64,000 bases of DNA from JALZKA01 sp963725035 (GTDB taxonomy: Bacteria; Actinomycetota; Thermoleophilia; Solirubrobacterales; 70-9): positions 1-64,000 of the forward strand of contig CAVRWX010000001.1 in the NCBI GenBank assembly GCA_963725035.1, written 5' to 3'. The notes under the pieces are model-generated. The model was not told the DNA's origin. It made no database searches and was given only the letters and a program-made list of their open reading frames with translations. The translations under genes were made by a program, and so were the position numbers. Below, one piece after another: positions 24,393 through 33,161 of this stretch (position 1 is the first letter of the stretch; every line of letters starts with the position of its first letter).

Positions 24393-25496
24393 TCAGCCGA
24401 TCACCAGCCCGCGGACTACATCTTGGAGGTCCTTTGTCTCTTCCCAGGTGGCGAGCTGGCGGCGGGCACCGGTTCCATCCCTGAGGATCTCCCAGACCGT
24501 CTCGAGGTGATGCGCGCAGCCGAGCTCGTTCGCGTCGTTCGCGAGCTCCTCGAGCAGCCGCTTTGCGAACTCGGACGCAGGCACGGGATGCCCAGCGCGG
24601 AAGTCGACAAGCTCGCCCTCCATCCCGCGGACCGCAGCCCGCACCTTGTTGTCGTCAATCAGCTCTGATGGGTACTCGACCAGGGGCTCCTCGGAGTCAT
24701 ACATCGCCGAAAGCCGGTGGGCAAGTGAGGCGATGAGGGCTGCCAGCGCGAGCGTTGCCTCGAGACTCGTCTGCTGGTCGCAGATTCGTGTCTCGACGGT
24801 GCCGAGCTTCGGATGAGGCCTCACGTCCCACCACATGTACGTGTAGTCCTCGATCGCCCCGGCGCGGATCATCTGGCCGACCCTGTGGGAGTAGATCTCC
24901 CAGGTCCCGTAATGCGGAGGGATGCCCTCGCGCGGGAACGAGCGAAAGACCGGGACTCGCGCGGACATCATCCCCGTCGTGTGACCGCGCCAGAACGGCG
25001 AGTTCGTCGACAAAGCCAGGAGCAGCGGCAGGTAGCGCCTGATCCCGTCGGCGACATAGATGGCGCGGTCGGCCCCGTCGATCGCCACGTGCACGTGGGT
25101 GCCGAAGATCAGCTCGCGCCTTGCGATGTAGCCGAGCTGCTCGACGAGGTCGCGGTACCGAGGCCGGTCGACGATTGCCTGCTCCTCCCAGCGCGCGAAC
25201 GGGTGCGTGCCCGCCGCGCCAACAAGGAGGCCCTGTGCAGCCGCGAGCTCGACCATCATCTCGCGAAGCTCGGCCAGTTCGGCGCCCGCCTCGTTGATGC
25301 CGGCGCACGGCGGCGTTGCGATCTCCAGGACGGATGCCATGAGCTCCGGCTTCACCTGCCCCTCGTGCTCGGCAGGGACCGTCGCGAGGATCGCCTCGAT
25401 CTCGCCCGCGAGGTCGAGCGAGTCCGGGTGGAGGAGCATCAGCTCCTCCTCGATCCCGACGGTGAAGGGTGGGCCGGTGAAGGAGTGTTCGATCAT
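24393..25496 (-). CDS. Carboxylate-amine ligase, glutamate-cysteine ligase type 2 (YbdK-like)
   Basis: 367 residues from ATG 25496. The GCS2 family pattern is clear: PFTVGIEEELMLLHPDSLDL, then ELMASVLEIATPPC, FGTHVHVAID, and RPHPKLGTVETRICDQQTSL. YbdK-like enzymes have weak glutamate-cysteine ligase activity; in Actinobacteria related enzymes make other gamma-glutamyl amides, so the true substrate is open. It is divergent from the aldolase with 48 bp between starts. Confidence 0.9.
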   Translation of the reverse strand: MIEHSFTGPPFTVGIEEELMLLHPDSLDLAGEIEAILATVPAEHEGQVKPELMASVLEIATPPCAGINEAGAELAELREMMVELAAAQGLLVGAAGTHPFARWEEQAIVDRPRYRDLVEQLGYIARRELIFGTHVHVAIDGADRAIYVADGIRRYLPLLLALSTNSPFWRGHTTGMMSARVPVFRSFPREGIPPHYGTWEIYSHRVGQMIRAGAIEDYTYMWWDVRPHPKLGTVETRICDQQTSLEATLALAALIASLAHRLSAMYDSEEPLVEYPSELIDDNKVRAAVRGMEGELVDFRAGHPVPASEFAKRLLEELANDANELGCAHHLETVWEILRDGTGARRQLATWEETKDLQDVVRGLVIG

Positions 25497-25544
25497 GAGG
25501 GAGTCGTCCTCGGAAGCCGCAACGCGGTCATTATGATCGCCAGC

Positions 25545-26465
25545 ATGGAAGTCACAAGCATGAATGCCCAGAAATCGCTGCTCGACACCCTCGCACCCGG
25601 CAAGCGGACGCGCCTTCGCCGCCTTCTGTTCGAGTTCGGGCCAGGCAACGGCACGCTCATGCTGCTGCCCATCGACCAGGGCATCGAGCACGGCCCGCGC
25701 GACTTCTTCCCCAACCCCGACTCGAAGGATCCCGAGTACCAGTTCAAGCTCGCTGCCGAGGCCGGCTACTCGGCGCTCGCCTGCCAGATCGGCATGGCCG
25801 AGAAGTACTACCCCGACTACGCGGGCTCCGTGCCGCTGATCCTGAAGGTCAACGGCAAGACCGACATTCCCGATTCGGACAATGCGCTCTCGACCTGCAA
25901 CGCGTCGGTCGAGGACGCTGTGCGCCTGGGCGCCGACGCCGTCGGCTACACGCTCTACGTCGGCTCGCCATCGCAGGGCCAGGACCTCGAGCAGCTCCGC
26001 CAGGTCCGCCAGGACTGCGACCGGTTCGGCATGCCGCTGGTCATCTGGGCCTACCCGCGCGGCTCGGCGCTCGACGCCAAGGGCGGCCAGACGACGTTCT
26101 ACGCGATCGACTACGCCGCCCGCATGGCGATGGAGATGGGCGCCGACATCGTGAAGCTCAACATGCCGAAGATCGATCCCGAGAAGGACAAGCTCACGCC
26201 CGCTCCCTACAACGAGATGGACGTGACGCAGGAGGAGGCCATCCGCCAGTGCGTCGAGTCGGCCGGCCGCTCGCTCGTCGTGCTCTCGGGCGGCTCCAAG
26301 ATCTCAGACGAGAAGGTCCTCGAGCAGACCGGGTTCATCATGAACGCCGGCGGCTCGGGCGTGATCTACGGCCGGAACGTCTGGCAGCGCGAGTGGTCCG
26401 AGGCCCTCGAGATCGTCGCCGAGATCAAGGAAAGCCTCCTCGCAAACGTCACCCGGGAGCCGTAG
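25545..26465 (+). CDS. Class I fructose-bisphosphate aldolase (archaeal/DhnA type)
   Basis: 306 residues. Landmarks of the DeoC/FbaB family are LLPIDQGIEHGP near the start, GADAVGYTLYVGS, MPLVIWAYPRG, GADIVKLNMPK (Schiff-base Lys region) and LSGGSKISDE with GGSGVIYGRN (phosphate-binding loops). It splits fructose 1,6-bisphosphate into two triose phosphates. Starts at 25533, 25545 and 25560 are all possible; the conserved part begins at MNAQKSLLDTL (25560). The frame is open far upstream but antisense to the YbdK-type gene there. Confidence 0.92.
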   Translation: MEVTSMNAQKSLLDTLAPGKRTRLRRLLFEFGPGNGTLMLLPIDQGIEHGPRDFFPNPDSKDPEYQFKLAAEAGYSALACQIGMAEKYYPDYAGSVPLILKVNGKTDIPDSDNALSTCNASVEDAVRLGADAVGYTLYVGSPSQGQDLEQLRQVRQDCDRFGMPLVIWAYPRGSALDAKGGQTTFYAIDYAARMAMEMGADIVKLNMPKIDPEKDKLTPAPYNEMDVTQEEAIRQCVESAGRSLVVLSGGSKISDEKVLEQTGFIMNAGGSGVIYGRNVWQREWSEALEIVAEIKESLLANVTREP

Positions 26466-26788
26466 GGCGGGGCGCCGATAGGCGCAAGGGGATGGCCCGA
26501 CGCGACGGCAGAGTTAGTACCGCTATGCGCGATTAACCCTGCCCTCGCGTGAGATTCCGCCCGGGCGCATCGAGCAACGGGTCGGCGTGTGGTCATCCGC
26601 TCCCGCTCAGCGAAACCTTCGGTACACACGCGCTCGTGCTGCGATTAGCGCTCCTCGTCCGAAGCGCCCATTCCTCGCGTGTGTCAATTGGCGACCGCTG
26701 AGCGGTCGTCAGATTCCACGAGGGTGAGCTGGCGCAAGCGGCGTTGCAGGGGGCGGGATTCGTCCGCCCGGGGCTAGAGGGTGCGTAC
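26466..26788. other. 323-bp gap with two short hairpins, no gene seen
   Basis: Directly after the aldolase stop is GCGCC-gata-GGCGC (26472-26485), and at 26692-26708 CGACCGC-tga-GCGGTCG. Neither has a T-run after it. No reading frame with credible protein character was found; the region probably holds the aldolase terminator and the nuclease promoter. Confidence 0.5.
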
Positions 26789-27322
26789 GTGTCCTTCGGG
26801 CCCAGGCTTCCGAGTGCCGGCGCGGTCGTGCTTTTGATCGCGGGCGTCTTGCTGCTCCTTCTCACGCAGGGAGAGGAAGAGGAAGGAGGGCGCGACCCGC
26901 GGGGTGAGCCCGCGGGCAAGAGCGTGGACGCGACTGTGGTTCGGGTTGTAGATGGCGACACGGCCGAGATGGAGCTTCAGAACGGCGGCACTGAAGGGGT
27001 GCGCTTCATTGGGGTCGACACTCCGGAGTCCGTGGCGCCTGGTCAGCCGGTCGAGTGCTTCGGGAAGAAGGCGTCGCGCTTTACGACCGGGTTGCTCGAG
27101 GGGGAGCGGGTGACGCTTCGCTTCGGGGAGGAGCGGCGGGATGTCTATGACCGGCTGCTTGCGTACGTGTACCTGGGTGACCGGTTCGTGAACGCCGAGC
27201 TCGTTCGCCTGGGCTACGCGCGGACGCTCGAGATCGCTCCAAACGTGGACTACGCCGAAAAGTTCGAGCGGCTCCAGCAGCAGGCGGCAAACGCCGGCGT
27301 CGGCCTGTGGGGCGCTTGCTGA
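26789..27322 (+). CDS. Membrane-anchored thermonuclease-like protein (SNase domain)
   Basis: 177 residues from GTG 26789 (a TTG at 26744 is the alternative). A hydrophobic signal-anchor (AGAVVLLIAGVLLLLLT) is followed by an acidic linker and a staphylococcal nuclease domain: VVRVVDGDTAEME, VRFIGVDTPES (Arg and Asp of the active site), RDVYDRLLAYVYLGD (second catalytic Arg) and AGVGLWGAC at the end. It probably degrades nucleic acid outside the cytoplasm with calcium. The 51-bp palindromic element starts 13 nt after its stop. Confidence 0.9.
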   Translation: MSFGPRLPSAGAVVLLIAGVLLLLLTQGEEEEGGRDPRGEPAGKSVDATVVRVVDGDTAEMELQNGGTEGVRFIGVDTPESVAPGQPVECFGKKASRFTTGLLEGERVTLRFGEERRDVYDRLLAYVYLGDRFVNAELVRLGYARTLEIAPNVDYAEKFERLQQQAANAGVGLWGAC

Positions 27323-27335
27323 AGGCCGCCGCTTT

Positions 27336-27386
27336 CGCCGAGAGTAGGAATTTCCACGATATGTGTGGGAATTCCACCTCTCGGCG
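27336..27386 (+). repeat. 51-bp palindromic element, copy A
   Basis: The ends CGCCGAGAG and CTCTCGGCG are perfect inverted repeats. Inside, GGAATTTCCAC and GTGTGGGAATTCC pair almost fully around GATAT, so the whole element folds into one long hairpin. GGTTTT follows it, so it can also act as terminator for the nuclease gene. A copy in reverse orientation lies at 55134-55184 (45 of 51 positions identical by hand alignment). Confidence 0.85.
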
Positions 27387-27488
27387 GGTTTTCAGGCGTG
27401 GTTGTGCCGGATGTAGCTAAGGAATCGTAGGTGAAGTGTGAACATACGTTTGCATTTCGCCGTTCATCCTGTTAGGTTTCTTCGTCCC

Positions 27489-27728
27489 ATGCGCATGCGC
27501 CAAAGCCTCAACGACTGGGAACTTGCGTTCGAGAACGAGACCGTTCTCGATCGTCAGCGCCGTGCTCAGCTGCGCCATCGCGCCGCTTCGCGCTCGCGTG
27601 CGCGCCGCATCACCCGGACGGAGAAGTCCGGCAAGGTGCGGTTCAGCGTCCTCTTCACCGCGCTCACGCTGACGGTCTTCGTCGTCACCGTGGTGATGTT
27701 CGAGACGCTCGCCCTCCTGATGGGCTAG
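27489..27728 (+). CDS. Small basic membrane protein
   Basis: 79 residues from ATG 27489 (a GTG at 27438 would add 17). The first 50 residues are polar and very basic (RRAQLRHRAASRSRARRITR), and the end is one membrane helix (FTALTLTVFVVTVVMFETLA). No family is recognised. The basic cytoplasmic part could contact nucleic acid or phospholipid heads. Confidence 0.5.
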   Translation: MRMRQSLNDWELAFENETVLDRQRRAQLRHRAASRSRARRITRTEKSGKVRFSVLFTALTLTVFVVTVVMFETLALLMG

Positions 27729-27809
27729 GATTAGACGCGTCGCCGAACGGCGGCGCGACAAGCAGGTGCCGTTAAGGGGTTTCCATCGCGCGAAACATCC
27801 GGCCGCGCC

Positions 27810-28091
27810 TCAGTCCTTGCGGCCCAGTGCCTCTTCGACCTTCGCGGCCGCGCCGTCGATGATCGCTTCCTCGATGCCGTTCTGGCTCGGCGGCTCGCCG
27901 GCTCCGTCCCCGCCCTTGTCCTGAGCCTCGCCGTCCTTGATGGAGATCCAGACCTCCTTGCGGAAAACGGGCACTTCTTTCGGCGCGGTGATCCCGATCC
28001 GGATCTTGTCCCGCGACACGGCAAGCACCGACACCTCGATGTCGTCGCCGATCATGATGCTTTGGCCCGTCTTCCTTGTAAGGACCAGCAT
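27810..28091 (-). CDS. csrA: CsrA-type post-transcriptional regulator with C-terminal extension
   Basis: 93 residues. The CsrA core MLVLTRKTGQSIMIGDDIEV, IRIGITAPKEVPVFRKEVW is clear, with the RNA-binding edge strands and an Arg in VFRKEV. GGAGG lies 7 nt before ATG 28091. About 40 extra acidic residues follow the usual 55-60 residue core. CsrA binds GGA in the 5' leaders of mRNAs to block or stabilise them. In most CsrA-bearing bacteria it regulates flagellin and carbon storage; no flagellar genes are in this window. Confidence 0.93.
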   Translation of the reverse strand: MLVLTRKTGQSIMIGDDIEVSVLAVSRDKIRIGITAPKEVPVFRKEVWISIKDGEAQDKGGDGAGEPPSQNGIEEAIIDGAAAKVEEALGRKD

Positions 28092-28243
28092 TGCGCTGCC
28101 TCCATTCGGCTTACCCCCCTCAGGGCGCCGGTCGGTTCCATTGGCAACCCTAGCCGCTTGATCAGCATTCCGCCACATACAACCGTTGGCCGTCAAGGAA
28201 CCATCCAGGTTCGCGGGGCGACTGGATAAAGTCGGCGCCGCAA

Positions 28244-29200
28244 ATGCCCCGCAAGCCACTCCGCTCACAGCTGAATCAGGTCCGCGCATGGGTGCGCCAG
28301 GGCCGCACCGATGCCTGGATCGCCCACCAACTGGACGTTCCCGCCACCGAGCTTCGCGAGTTTCGCCGCCGCCACGGCCTGGAGGCCGACGGCGAGGAGA
28401 CCGGCGAGGTCGATCTTCGCGACGAGATCGAGGCTGAGATCGAGGCTGCAACGCTCGAGGAGGCCGAGTCAGAAGAGGCCGAGGACGAGCCTGAGGACGA
28501 CGCCGAGGACTCAGGCGACGGAGACGGAGACGGAGAAGCCGGCGCCCAGCAGCCGAAGCGGCGCAGGCGCCGCCGTGGCGGGCGCGGTGGCAAGCGCCCC
28601 GGCGCCGGGCTCCAGGCGAGCTTCGACCACGGCGAGGCGGACGGCTACGGCCTCTGGCTCGATCCGGCGGTCACCGAGGACCCGATCTATACCGAGCACT
28701 GGACCGAGCGCCGCAAGGTCGAAGTCACGATCGAGCCGGACCGGATCGTGATCGTGCCGTCCGAGGGTCGCCCGACCACCGTCGCGCCGACACGGCCGCA
28801 AGGGGGTCGACCCCTTGCGTTCTTCTTCGCCCATCCAGGCGTCGTTCGGAACACGGCGCAGGTGGGTCGTCAGGTCCTCGAGCGCGCGCAGCTCATCCGA
28901 GGCCGCTCCGTCGGCGAGGAGCCTGCGCATCGACGCGTTCCTGACGGCGGTCGGCGCCCGCTCGAAGAGGTAGAGCGAGATCTCCTCGTCGCGCTCGGTC
29001 GGCTCGATGATCCCCGGTACTCCCGCCGCGTCGCCAAGGCGCCTGAGGATGCCGACCAGCTCCTCCCCCTTGCCGCCCCGCAGCCGCTTCTCCGGGATGC
29101 CCTTGTTGATCGCCCTGCGAAGCGGCTTGCGCTGGGCCTCCGGGATCGAGCGGATGCCCGCGCGCGGGTTGAAGCCGCTCACCGTCGAGCCCCTGAGTGA
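28244..29200 (+). CDS. HTH-like protein with acidic linker and RGG-type basic patch; true stop unclear
   Basis: From ATG 28244, the first 50 residues form a helix-turn-helix-like unit (RAWVRQGRTDAWIAHQLDVP, then ATELREFRRRHGL). An acidic stretch of about 50 residues (EEAEDEPEDDAEDSGDGDGD) and a basic RRRRRRGGRGGKRPG patch follow, then a short folded part (TEHWTERRKVEVTIEPDRIV). The frame runs on to 29200, but beyond about 28790 it is antisense to the flippase tail and past a hairpin with a T-rich tail, so the real protein probably ends near 28.8 kb. A nucleic-acid role is suggested by composition only. Confidence 0.55.
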   Translation: MPRKPLRSQLNQVRAWVRQGRTDAWIAHQLDVPATELREFRRRHGLEADGEETGEVDLRDEIEAEIEAATLEEAESEEAEDEPEDDAEDSGDGDGDGEAGAQQPKRRRRRRGGRGGKRPGAGLQASFDHGEADGYGLWLDPAVTEDPIYTEHWTERRKVEVTIEPDRIVIVPSEGRPTTVAPTRPQGGRPLAFFFAHPGVVRNTAQVGRQVLERAQLIRGRSVGEEPAHRRVPDGGRRPLEEVERDLLVALGRLDDPRYSRRVAKAPEDADQLLPLAAPQPLLRDALVDRPAKRLALGLRDRADARARVEAAHRRAPE

Positions 29201-30728
29201 CGAGCGCGCCATGTGCGCGAGCGGCTCCCAGTGATTCCGCGGAATCACCCGCATCACCACGAGGCCCGCGAGGAAGACCCCGAGCAGGACGATGGCCACC
29301 ACAATCGACGCGGCCACGCCGATGTCGGGGAGTGCCAGGAAGGCCGCGGCGATCAGGGTCGCCGCGAAGAGTGCCTTGAGGACCTCGCCGTACGGGAACA
29401 CGATCGGCTTCTTGCCACGCTGCGTGCGGGCGAACATGTACGCGGAGGGAATGCCCAAGCCGATGAGCATCCCGATGGGCGCCGCGTACGCGCCGATCTC
29501 CGAGGCCAGCCCGTAGGTCAGCCCGCAGAAGATCACCATCGCGCCAAGGCACCCAGCGACGAATACGCGGCGGTTGTTCGGGAGGGTCGAGTTCTGATTC
29601 ACGGTCCGGTAGAAGGCGGGCATGACGAACGCCCCGGCCGCGAACGGGATAAGCGGCGCCGCGTCCGCGTACTCGGGCGGCGCGATCTCGACGATCACCT
29701 CGCCCAGGAGGATCATCACGAGGACGGCGAAGATGCAGAGCAGGGTGAAGTACCCGAGGAGCTGGCCCTTCTGCGTCTGCATCCCGTACTCGTCGGAGAC
29801 GGCCTGGAAGATCGCCGCCTTGCGGAGCGGGCGCATCGCCATGCGAAAGCCCTGCGGGAGGAACGAGACGACCAGACCGAGGCGCGAGGCCAGGGTGTAG
29901 ATCCCCAGGTCGGTCTCCGAGATCACCCGCGACAGGATGAAGACGTCCGCGTTCTGGATGACCCAGAAGGGAAAGACGACCGGAGCGCGGCGCTTCGCCT
30001 GCTTGGCGATCTCCCAGGTCTCTCGCAGATCGATGGCCGGGTGGAAGCTGCGCCGGAGCAGGAATACCCCGACGACGGTCGCGCCGGCGACGCCGAAGGC
30101 GGTGGACGCGATCGCGCCCTCGATCCCCGCGCCCGCCGCGAGCAGGACCACGAGGGCGATGAGCGCGATCAGCGGCCGCGAGCGCGTCGGCGATCACGAA
30201 CGCTGTGGGACGGCGCTCGAACCAGATCGAGATCGAGGTCAGCTTCGCCGCCGGCCAGAACGCGACCGTGGCCGCCGCCCACACGACGTAGATCGACTCG
30301 CCGTCGTCACCCAGGAGCCAGTCGGCGAGAGGCTCGGAGAAGGCGATCATCAGCGCGGCGCCGCCGAAGCCAAGGACGAGCGACCAGAGGATGCCTACGC
30401 CGAGCGAGCGCTGGGGAGTCGCGGAGACCTGGCTGTCGTCCTCGTCGTCGTCATCGTCGTCGTCCCCGCCGCCGAACACGCGCCGGATCGTGCCCGCCTT
30501 CGAGAGCACGACGAACACCTGCGTCACCACCCCGGACAGGAAGAGGAGCAGCGCGTACTGGCCGAGGTCGGCTGGGCCAAGGAAGTTCGCGACGACCGCA
30601 AGCGACGCGAGCTGAATCAGGTTGGAGATGCCGAGCGAGAGGCCCTGGACGCCGGCGTAGCGGACGAGCCTGGATCCAAGGACCGCGCCGGACCCGCCGG
30701 GGTCGTTACCCCCCTTCGGCGGCGTCAC
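28511..30728 (-). CDS. Polysaccharide flippase (MOP/Wzx-like), frame broken once; C-terminal end unclear
   Basis: Membrane protein with about 12-14 helices and a soluble C-terminal part. The N-terminus (VRYAGVQGLSLGISNLIQLA, FLGPADLGQYALLLFLSGVV) is typical of O-antigen and teichuronic-acid flippases. An Asp run interrupts the first cytoplasmic region (GGGDDDDDDDEDD). The frame shifts at about 30168-30178 and continues with IEGAIASTAFGVAGATVVGV. After the last helix comes a 110-residue soluble domain ending near DAWMGEEE at about 28830; the open frame continues to 28511 only because no stop is met. It is last in the glycan operon and overlaps the sulfotransferase stop by 4 bp. Confidence 0.8.
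28797..28819. terminator. Perfect hairpin CGCAAGGGG-gtcga-CCCCTTGCG at a convergent gene junction
   Basis: A 9-bp perfect stem with 5-nt loop, followed on the plus strand by TTCTTCTTCG. It belongs to the GGGGTC/GACCCC type of palindrome also seen at 24.3 kb. It sits where two convergent reading frames run into each other, so it is probably a transcription terminator and also a repeat element. Confidence 0.6.
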
Positions 30729-31630
30729 GCCTGCCAGATCGACCAGTCGCGGAACGGGCGCCCGGCCAACTCGCGCATGCGCTCGGCGTCGTCGCGAAGC
30801 GCGCGAAGCGCCTCATCGGTCAGCGCGAGCCGCACGTCCGGGCGGTCGATCGGCTTCTTCATCGGCAGCCGCTCGTCAAGGGCAAACCACACCTTGGGCG
30901 GGACGATCCTCCCCCACCTCGACTTCGAGGCGCGCTCCATGCGCACGGCCAGCTTCGTCGCCCTGGTCTTCCGCGACGTCGAGTGCCGCTCGCGCTCGAA
31001 ACCTGGGTGTGAGAAATCGGGATCGGCGCCGGCGAACTCGAAGACGCGCCTGAGCGTGTCGGTGCGATCCTTGCGGAAGTCCTCCTGGTCGAGGATCATG
31101 ATCTGCTCGCGCGGGAAGTGGTTGAGGAACTGCTGGAGCTGCATCGCGTACTGGCTGCGCTGCAGGTATGAGGTGTTCGGGTGGCTCAGCGTCTCGGCCA
31201 GCGTGCCCTTCTCGCGGCGCTTGGCGTAGTTGTGGACCCAGTGCGCGGCGATGCGCTGGAGCGGGTCGCGAAGGAGATAGATCAGCTTCGCGTCCGGCAC
31301 GACCGAGGCCATCCGCTCCGGCACGCCGACGTGCTGCGGGAAGGCCGTGTAGTTGGGCGATGCCTCGCCTCGCACCTTCGCCTCGGGGTCGAAGTGGCGG
31401 CGATACCAATCCTCGCCGCGGGGCCAGTTGCGCTCCTCGATGAAGAAGTTGAGCTCCTTGGGCCTCGACATAGAGACCTCCGGGTGAAGGCCCAGGTGGT
31501 AGTGGAGCCCAGAGGTGCCGCACTTCTGGGCGCCGATGATGATGAGGTTGGGCAGGGCACCGGTCGCGCTCTGGGCGCCGTTGGACGGCACCGAGGCAGG
31601 TGCCGATTCACTCGTCTGAGGAGGTTTCAC
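30725..31630 (-). CDS. PAPS-dependent sulfotransferase (first of three)
   Basis: 301 residues. The 5'-phosphosulfate loop is IIIGAQKCGTSGLHYHL (about 29-45) and the 3'-phosphate loop is LLRDPLQRIAAHWVHNY (about 120-136). This domain layout is that of heparan-sulfate-type sulfotransferases, which put sulfate from PAPS on sugar hydroxyls or amines. It overlaps the GT-B gene upstream and the flippase downstream by 4 bp each, so it acts in the same pathway. Confidence 0.92.
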   Translation of the reverse strand: MKPPQTSESAPASVPSNGAQSATGALPNLIIIGAQKCGTSGLHYHLGLHPEVSMSRPKELNFFIEERNWPRGEDWYRRHFDPEAKVRGEASPNYTAFPQHVGVPERMASVVPDAKLIYLLRDPLQRIAAHWVHNYAKRREKGTLAETLSHPNTSYLQRSQYAMQLQQFLNHFPREQIMILDQEDFRKDRTDTLRRVFEFAGADPDFSHPGFERERHSTSRKTRATKLAVRMERASKSRWGRIVPPKVWFALDERLPMKKPIDRPDVRLALTDEALRALRDDAERMRELAGRPFRDWSIWQA

Positions 31631-33111
31631 GAGCCTTTGAGGGTATCGCTGGTGCCGTTGGCCTCAAGCGTCACCGTGCGCTTGATCCGAGGCCGCTCGG
31701 CGAGGATGAGGTCGCGCCGGCCCGCTCTCGCAGCGTGCTCCCCTCCTACGCCTTCCTTGCGAAGAATGGGAAGGACGTCAACGCGGCCCGTCAGGACCAG
31801 GACCCGTTCCGGCGCCTCGCCCGATTCCTCGATCACCGGAGGAAGGAGGCTCGCCACCTGCTCAGGGCTCAGGTCGCCCGCATCGACAAGCAGCCGGGCC
31901 TTGGGCCGGGTCACGGTCTGATGAGCGATCCTGCCCAGCGCGCCCGGGACGCGCGCCGCGAAGGGTGCGGCGGCGCGAACCGAGGTGACCGGATGCGCGG
32001 CATAGCGCTTCCAGCGCTTGGTCCCCGGCTTTCTGAGTCGCTCGGTTGCCGCAAGCCCCGCAAGCCACTCGGCAGACGGCGCGGCGCCGTTCGGCGGGCG
32101 CTGCTCGATGAGGGCGTTCTGCATCGCTTGTCGTCTCGCGGGGTCGAGCAGGTCGTCCAGCTTGGCTTCGAGCTCCGCCGCGGCAGGCCCGTCCACGCCA
32201 AGACCCACACCGCTTTGCTCCGCGTACCGGGCACGTGCCTCTTGGTCGTCAGTCTGCCTGCGCATCGGCACGAACAACGAGGGCACCCCGAAGCGAATCA
32301 GCTCGTGGTAGGCGTTGTAGCCGGCGGCCGAGACCGTGGCGTCGAACGCGCGCAGGTACCTGCTCATCGGGTACGTGGAGTCGAGCCCGACGACCCCCGG
32401 AGGTGTGTCGTCCATCGCGGTCAGGTGCGAGCGGAGCGCCGCCACGCGCACACCATCGCGGCCGGCGAGGTGCGCCAAGCAGCGCTCGGACGCCGCCCGT
32501 ACCTCCTCGCCCTGCCCGAGCTGGACCAGCACGTTCACGCCGCCAGGTTCCAGGCCCAGCTTGCGCTCGGCGTCCGCGCGCTCATAAAGCTCCGTGTCGT
32601 CGCAGAAGACGACCGGGGCGACGCAGAAGGCATCGTCGCGCAGGGCGACCGTCGCGCCACGGTCCTCTGAGGCTGCGAACTCTCCCGGCTCGAGCACCTG
32701 GTCGAAGAACCGCGTCCGCTCGAGCGCGCCGAAGTTGGAGCCCGGCTTCCACATCGGGCGCCTGCACCAGACGCGGTGTGCGTCAGGGACCGACGGCATC
32801 GCGTCGAGGAGCGCCTGGTACGGATGGGCCCCGTCGAAGACGAGGACGCGCGGGTCGGCGTCGCGCATCACCGCGCGCAGTCGACCGCGTAAGCGGCGCG
32901 ACCAGCGCCAGTCGCTCCCGGCAGTCGGGGTCGCATACGACGCTGCGAACTCGACCGGAAAGCCCTGGTCGGCCACCACCGGCGCCGCGCCGGACAGCGT
33001 GAAGAAAAGCGGTTCGAGCGATTCGTCGAGGCGGCGGGCGATCGCCATGGAGCGCGTGAGGTGGCCGAGGCCCGTGCCGTTCGACGAGAGGAAGAGGATG
33101 CGGTCGGTCAT
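31627..33111 (-). CDS. GT-B glycosyltransferase, MurG / UDP-sugar type
   Basis: 494 residues from ATG 33111. The N-terminal half starts MTDRILFLSSNGTGLGHLTR, the MurG-like GxGHxxR loop. The C-terminal half has DATVSAAGYNAYHELIRFGV and PSLFVPMRRQTDDQEARA, the nucleotide-sugar binding pattern of family GT28-like enzymes. A further 130-residue tail (KPGTKRWKRYAAHPVTS onward) follows. It probably transfers a sugar to a growing surface glycan. Frame is open upstream to 33561 but antisense-like there. Confidence 0.85.
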   Translation of the reverse strand: MTDRILFLSSNGTGLGHLTRSMAIARRLDESLEPLFFTLSGAAPVVADQGFPVEFAASYATPTAGSDWRWSRRLRGRLRAVMRDADPRVLVFDGAHPYQALLDAMPSVPDAHRVWCRRPMWKPGSNFGALERTRFFDQVLEPGEFAASEDRGATVALRDDAFCVAPVVFCDDTELYERADAERKLGLEPGGVNVLVQLGQGEEVRAASERCLAHLAGRDGVRVAALRSHLTAMDDTPPGVVGLDSTYPMSRYLRAFDATVSAAGYNAYHELIRFGVPSLFVPMRRQTDDQEARARYAEQSGVGLGVDGPAAAELEAKLDDLLDPARRQAMQNALIEQRPPNGAAPSAEWLAGLAATERLRKPGTKRWKRYAAHPVTSVRAAAPFAARVPGALGRIAHQTVTRPKARLLVDAGDLSPEQVASLLPPVIEESGEAPERVLVLTGRVDVLPILRKEGVGGEHAARAGRRDLILAERPRIKRTVTLEANGTSDTLKGS

Positions 33112-33161
33112 CGGATGAGCGCCTTTGGGCGCGAAAGGCGCAGGTGCCGGTGGGTATCCAT

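Noticed and set aside
29213..31012. A 599-codon plus-strand frame
   Set aside because: Antisense to the flippase and sulfotransferase; no domain recognised.
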